Source: Opitutaceae bacterium
GTDB taxonomy: Bacteria; Verrucomicrobiota; Verrucomicrobiia; Opitutales; Opitutaceae
Assembly (NCBI GenBank): GCA_027482185.1
Contig: JAIXWF010000021.1
Location: 1-64,000 of the forward strand
Reading direction: 5' to 3'
Length of the DNA stretch: 64,000 nt
Below the pieces are notes generated by a model. It did not search any database. It was given only the letters and a program-made list of their open reading frames with translations, and had not been told where the DNA came from. The position numbers and the translations under genes were made by a program. This document shows, piece after piece, positions 61,243 to 64,000 of the stretch (within the stretch, counting starts at the first letter, position 1; each line of letters begins with the position of its first letter).

Positions 61243-62175
61243 TCAAGAGTGAATTTGTATTTCCTTGGTTTGCCCGTTTAGGTCGCACCACGCGGAAACT
61301 CGTAGGCCCGGGACCGGCGCGGTGTTGCTCATCTCGGCTTCCCGGCCGTTGGCATTGCCTTGGATGCGCGCCAGCCCGTCACCGCTGCGCATGGCAATGA
61401 TCCCTTGGCGGTCGAGGAATGCTTGGAACGCCAAACGGAAGCCGTCCCCTTCGGTGTGCTGCGGTAGCCGGGTCGCCCCGCGTTTCGCGGCCGCTACCAG
61501 CGCATCCGACTCCGTTTTCAGGTGCGCCCACTTGGGGTTTTCACGCAGGCTGCCCAACGCTCCGCGGCCCAGATCGGCGACGACATAGTTCATCTCTTCG
61601 CGGACGACATGAAATCCTACCAGTCCGAGTGCAGGGCTTCCGCCGTTGGCTGCGCTGTGCCGCACTACGTTCTCGGTCATCTCGGTGAGCGCCTGACTCA
61701 ACGCGTAGGGAAATCGCTGGCCGAACCCCGCTTGCTCTAGGCTCCGTCGGAACCGCTGCACAAACAAACTGAACTCGTTGGATTCGATGCACGAGCTGCT
61801 GCGAACCAACCATATTTCCCGTTCCGGTGCCGAGAATAGGTGGGCATGCGGTCGCATGGATTCGAAATTCCCGCGCAGCATGGTGAAAACGGAGCGTAGT
61901 AGGTGCCCGGCTTCTGGCACCCGCGTGAGGCAACGCTCGGCTGCAGCGCAGGCAGACGCGCCGCCATGGTATGCCGTCCGTCCCAGTTCCACGATGCCGC
62001 TGACGGTCGCGCCGGAGAATTCGAACTCCGCGACACGTGCCCAACCATCGTCGAGTGCAACTTGCGAAAGTGCTTCCGCGTTTGGGCAATCCAGTATCAC
62101 GGATTGATCCCTACAATAAGTCGCCGCGCTAAACCAGCATTCCCAGCTTACAAGGGGATCTAGATTTTCGATCAA
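61243..62175 (-). CDS. GHKL-type ATPase with novel N-terminal domain
   Basis: A 310-residue protein. The C-terminal half is a GHKL (HATPase_c-like) domain: N-box YALSQALTEMTENVVRHSA (about residues 162-180), a DxGxG box VVADLGRGALGSL (about 207-219) and a GDGFRLAFQ G2-like motif near 246. The N-terminal 150 residues have no recognised fold and include SVFTMLRGNFESMRPHAHLF. The frame opens after a TGA with no ATG; the TTG at 62175 is the most likely start. First gene of the four-gene operon. The pairing with a STAS-like protein suggests a kinase/anti-sigma-type switch rather than a two-component kinase. Confidence 0.68.
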   Translation of the reverse strand: MIENLDPLVSWECWFSAATYCRDQSVILDCPNAEALSQVALDDGWARVAEFEFSGATVSGIVELGRTAYHGGASACAAAERCLTRVPEAGHLLRSVFTMLRGNFESMRPHAHLFSAPEREIWLVRSSSCIESNEFSLFVQRFRRSLEQAGFGQRFPYALSQALTEMTENVVRHSAANGGSPALGLVGFHVVREEMNYVVADLGRGALGSLRENPKWAHLKTESDALVAAAKRGATRLPQHTEGDGFRLAFQAFLDRQGIIAMRSGDGLARIQGNANGREAEMSNTAPVPGLRVSAWCDLNGQTKEIQIHS

Positions 62176-62449
62176 CGCATCCCGGTTACGTAGCCCGCCG
62201 TTTCAGATTAAAACCTGCGCGACATCAAACGCGCCGGCGCTTAGTTGAACTCATCAACTGCTGCTGTGCTAGCAATTATACCATCTTGGCGTCGCTCCGG
62301 CCGGTAGTGGCCTTCGCTTCTCGGTGCTCCTCCTAATCGGCCCCGGCATTTAGGTTCCCCGTTCTCTCTCCCAGAGTGAGCTCGTTTCCCAGTCGAGTTT
62401 AGTTGCGACAGCTTGGGGTTGCGAAGATTCTGGAGATTCCCTGATTGTT
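62176..62449. promoter_or_regulatory. Divergent promoter region between GHKL operon and Hachiman
   Basis: 274 bases separating the divergent operons. No gene. Both promoters must lie here, but no clear boxes or palindromes were found. Confidence 0.4.
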
Positions 62450-63202
62450 ATGACGCCGTTTTGGAATTCCTGCACCACCATCCAGCAGAAATGCGGTCAG
62501 GCTGCGCTAACCGTGTTGCTCCTGCCGGCGCCCACGGTCGCGGGAACCAGTGCGCTGGCCAAACAATGCCGGCAACACTATGTGGGGCGCCAATGGTTGG
62601 AGTTGTTTGGCAGGAAAGCATTGGCGGAAAAGTTGAAGACTGTTTTGCCGATATCCAAAAGCCAGCGCTCGGGCGATCTTGGGGAAATCCTCGCGACCGA
62701 ATATGTGAATCGCAAGTTGTGGGACTATGAGGCACCTGTGCTGCGGTTGCGCTGGAAGGATGGCCGCGATCTCGCGCTCCGAGGTGACGACGTCATCGGC
62801 TTCAATTTCAAGCTGAAGCCGGTAGGCCTGCTTAAGGCAGAATCTAAAAGCCGGGCGATGCTCAACGCCGTGACGCTCAACAGCGCGCGGACTGCGCTGC
62901 GGAAAAATAAAGGTCTACCCGGTGCCTTCTCACTCGCATTTATTGTAGAGCAGCTAGCCAACGCGGGGCAAAAAAAAATCGCCCGGCGGATTCAAGCTGA
63001 AGCGTGCGGCGCACGCCTTCTGGATAAGCGCGAGATTGTTCACCTATTGTTTGTTCTGACAGGCAACGACCCGGTGAGTTTGCTAGACGCTCATTTGACT
63101 TCTTTGCCAACGACGCCCGTCCGCCAGCTTGCCGTGGCCATTCACTGTCCCAAACATCAAACACTGATCGCGGCAGTCTTTAAGGAGGCCAGCAATGCCT
63201 GA
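62450..63202 (+). CDS. hamA: HamA-like Hachiman effector (DUF1837 nuclease)
   Basis: A 250-residue protein. The conserved DUF1837 core is visible: QRSGDLGEILATEYVNRKLW, then LRLRWKDGRDLALRGDDVIG and the strand LLKAESKSRAML. The Asp of GDDVIG and the E-x-K of KAESKSR fit a PD-(D/E)xK nuclease. In Hachiman, HamA cuts DNA when the HamB helicase detects phage or damaged DNA. It overlaps the next gene by eight bases. The N-terminal 60 residues are less conserved. Confidence 0.78.
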   Translation: MTPFWNSCTTIQQKCGQAALTVLLLPAPTVAGTSALAKQCRQHYVGRQWLELFGRKALAEKLKTVLPISKSQRSGDLGEILATEYVNRKLWDYEAPVLRLRWKDGRDLALRGDDVIGFNFKLKPVGLLKAESKSRAMLNAVTLNSARTALRKNKGLPGAFSLAFIVEQLANAGQKKIARRIQAEACGARLLDKREIVHLLFVLTGNDPVSLLDAHLTSLPTTPVRQLAVAIHCPKHQTLIAAVFKEASNA

Positions 63203-64000
63203 CGCACCCACCGCGGAGGACATTGCGGATATTGCGAGCCGCATTGCATTGAATTTGGCCGCGAACCAGCAAATGCGTGCGACGGCTCGTGGATTCGCAC
63301 GTGCCAACATGCGTCGGGCCGGCGAGCTGCCAGCATATTCTCCACCCGCCCTGTCCCACAACTTGGACGAGCAGTTGTCCGCCTTGGGATTCGGATTGCT
63401 GCAGGCCGGACTCGAGGCGCGTGATGCGCGTAAACAAGTCGAGGGCAGTAAAGTGGTCTTGCCCGACGTCCAGATCGACCTCGCATTCGAAGTGGCCGGC
63501 GAGTGCTTCGAAGCCGCGGTCCGCAACGGTGATCCCGACGTGCGCGGGCGGGGATTTCTTCAGATTCTGGCGGGCTGCGCCTATCACTTGGGACGATACT
63601 CAGCCCGGGCATTTAGCGTGTTGCAGAGAGCATATGAAGGCGATGGCCGACATCGCACGCGCATCGAAGACGTCTTGCAGAACCTGATTCTGCGGCGATT
63701 GGACGAGGTCGAGGCAGCGATTTACACCGCGCTAAGCGACGAAAGCCGCAGCGATGAATCACTGATCGCACGACTGGAAGATGGCGAAGATGACTTGGAC
63801 GAGGCCGGGCTCTTGCATCTGGCGATGCAGGAAAACTATTTCCGCAGCGTCGCCACGTTCCTATTTGCCGTGCGCATGGGCCGCGCGTCGGATGTGGACG
63901 ACGCAAAAGCCGGGCTAACTCAAGGCGAGGGATTTTGCCTTCAGAACGGCTTCGTCGCGGATTGGTGGATCAACCGGGTTACACGACATCTCCTCGATGA
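63195..64000 (+). CDS. hamB: HamB-like Hachiman helicase, N-terminal part only
   Basis: An open frame running off the window end: 268 residues seen, no stop. AAGGAGG lies before the ATG at 63195, a strong ribosome-binding site. The sequence (LPAYSPPALSHNLDEQLSAL, VAGECFEAAVRNGDPDV, AGCAYHLGRYSARAFSVL, VADWWINRVTRHLLDD) matches my recollection of the helical N-terminal region in front of DEAD/DEAH-box HamB helicases. The helicase motifs themselves would lie beyond 64000. Overlap with hamA supports co-expression. Confidence 0.75.
   Translation, partial: MPDAPTAEDIADIASRIALNLAANQQMRATARGFARANMRRAGELPAYSPPALSHNLDEQLSALGFGLLQAGLEARDARKQVEGSKVVLPDVQIDLAFEVAGECFEAAVRNGDPDVRGRGFLQILAGCAYHLGRYSARAFSVLQRAYEGDGRHRTRIEDVLQNLILRRLDEVEAAIYTALSDESRSDESLIARLEDGEDDLDEAGLLHLAMQENYFRSVATFLFAVRMGRASDVDDAKAGLTQGEGFCLQNGFVADWWINRVTRHLLD

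Overview
The window is high-GC bacterial DNA that looks like Verrucomicrobiota, most likely Opitutaceae. The basis is family style rather than a marker gene: a tyrosine recombinase with the N-x-x-R-H / A-G-N-S active-site pattern I associate with this phylum, secreted proteins with Ig-like repeats beginning QTITFP, NHL-repeat proteins ending in paired 'IRAVGPSLSAFGLDG' repeats, a large TonB-dependent receptor, and a LytS/LytTR pair. No rRNA or tRNA gene was seen. Gene density is high and most genes form tight operons.

Layout: (1) 1-1.6 kb holds part of an integron-type cassette array read on the minus strand: three cassettes separated by near-identical attC sites, two of them encoding small secreted proteins. 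(2) 1.6-4.8 kb is an integration module: a tyrosine recombinase divergent from the cassettes, an excisionase-like protein and small unknown genes. (3) 5.7-16.2 kb is a plus-strand operon of a glycine-rich surface protein, a small secreted protein, a 2128-residue RHS protein with a variable low-GC tip, and a small membrane protein that is probably its immunity protein. (4) 16.5-28.4 kb is a mobilisation (Dtr) module: a methylase/helicase giant, a MobF (TrwC-like) relaxase, a 319-bp intergenic region with four AAACCCATAYG repeats (probable oriT/control region), an HTH protein, a ParA/StbB-like ATPase, a membrane protein and a TrwB/TraD-like coupling protein. There are no mating-pair (VirB) genes, so this looks like an integrative mobilisable element. 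(5) 28.5-37 kb has an AraC regulator without a usable start codon, a membrane SRPBCC protein, a LytS/LytTR pair with a DevBCA-type exporter, and a beta-barrel protein. (6) 37.7-46.6 kb carries a 1216-residue NHL/Ig secreted protein, two membrane proteins and a HipBA toxin-antitoxin pair. (7) 46.9-57.9 kb is a polysaccharide (probably pectin/rhamnogalacturonan) locus: hexuronate-type MFS transporter, LacI regulator, beta-helix/DNRLRE protein, TonB receptor and GH105 unsaturated-uronyl hydrolase. The same 13-bp operator-like word lies before lacI and before the GH105 gene. (8) 58.4-64 kb is a defence-like region: a 57-aa ORF plus a papain-like protein, a four-gene minus-strand operon (GHKL ATPase, STAS-like/winged-helix protein, small unknown, DUF4417-like protein) with a perfect 18-bp palindrome between its first two genes, and divergently a Hachiman system (HamA nuclease, then the start of HamB cut by the window end).

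The best candidates for something undescribed are the GHKL/STAS-like operon beside Hachiman, the cassette array abutting a non-canonical recombinase, and a TnpV-like ORF nested in the helicase gene. All functional statements are from reading the sequence; no database search was run.
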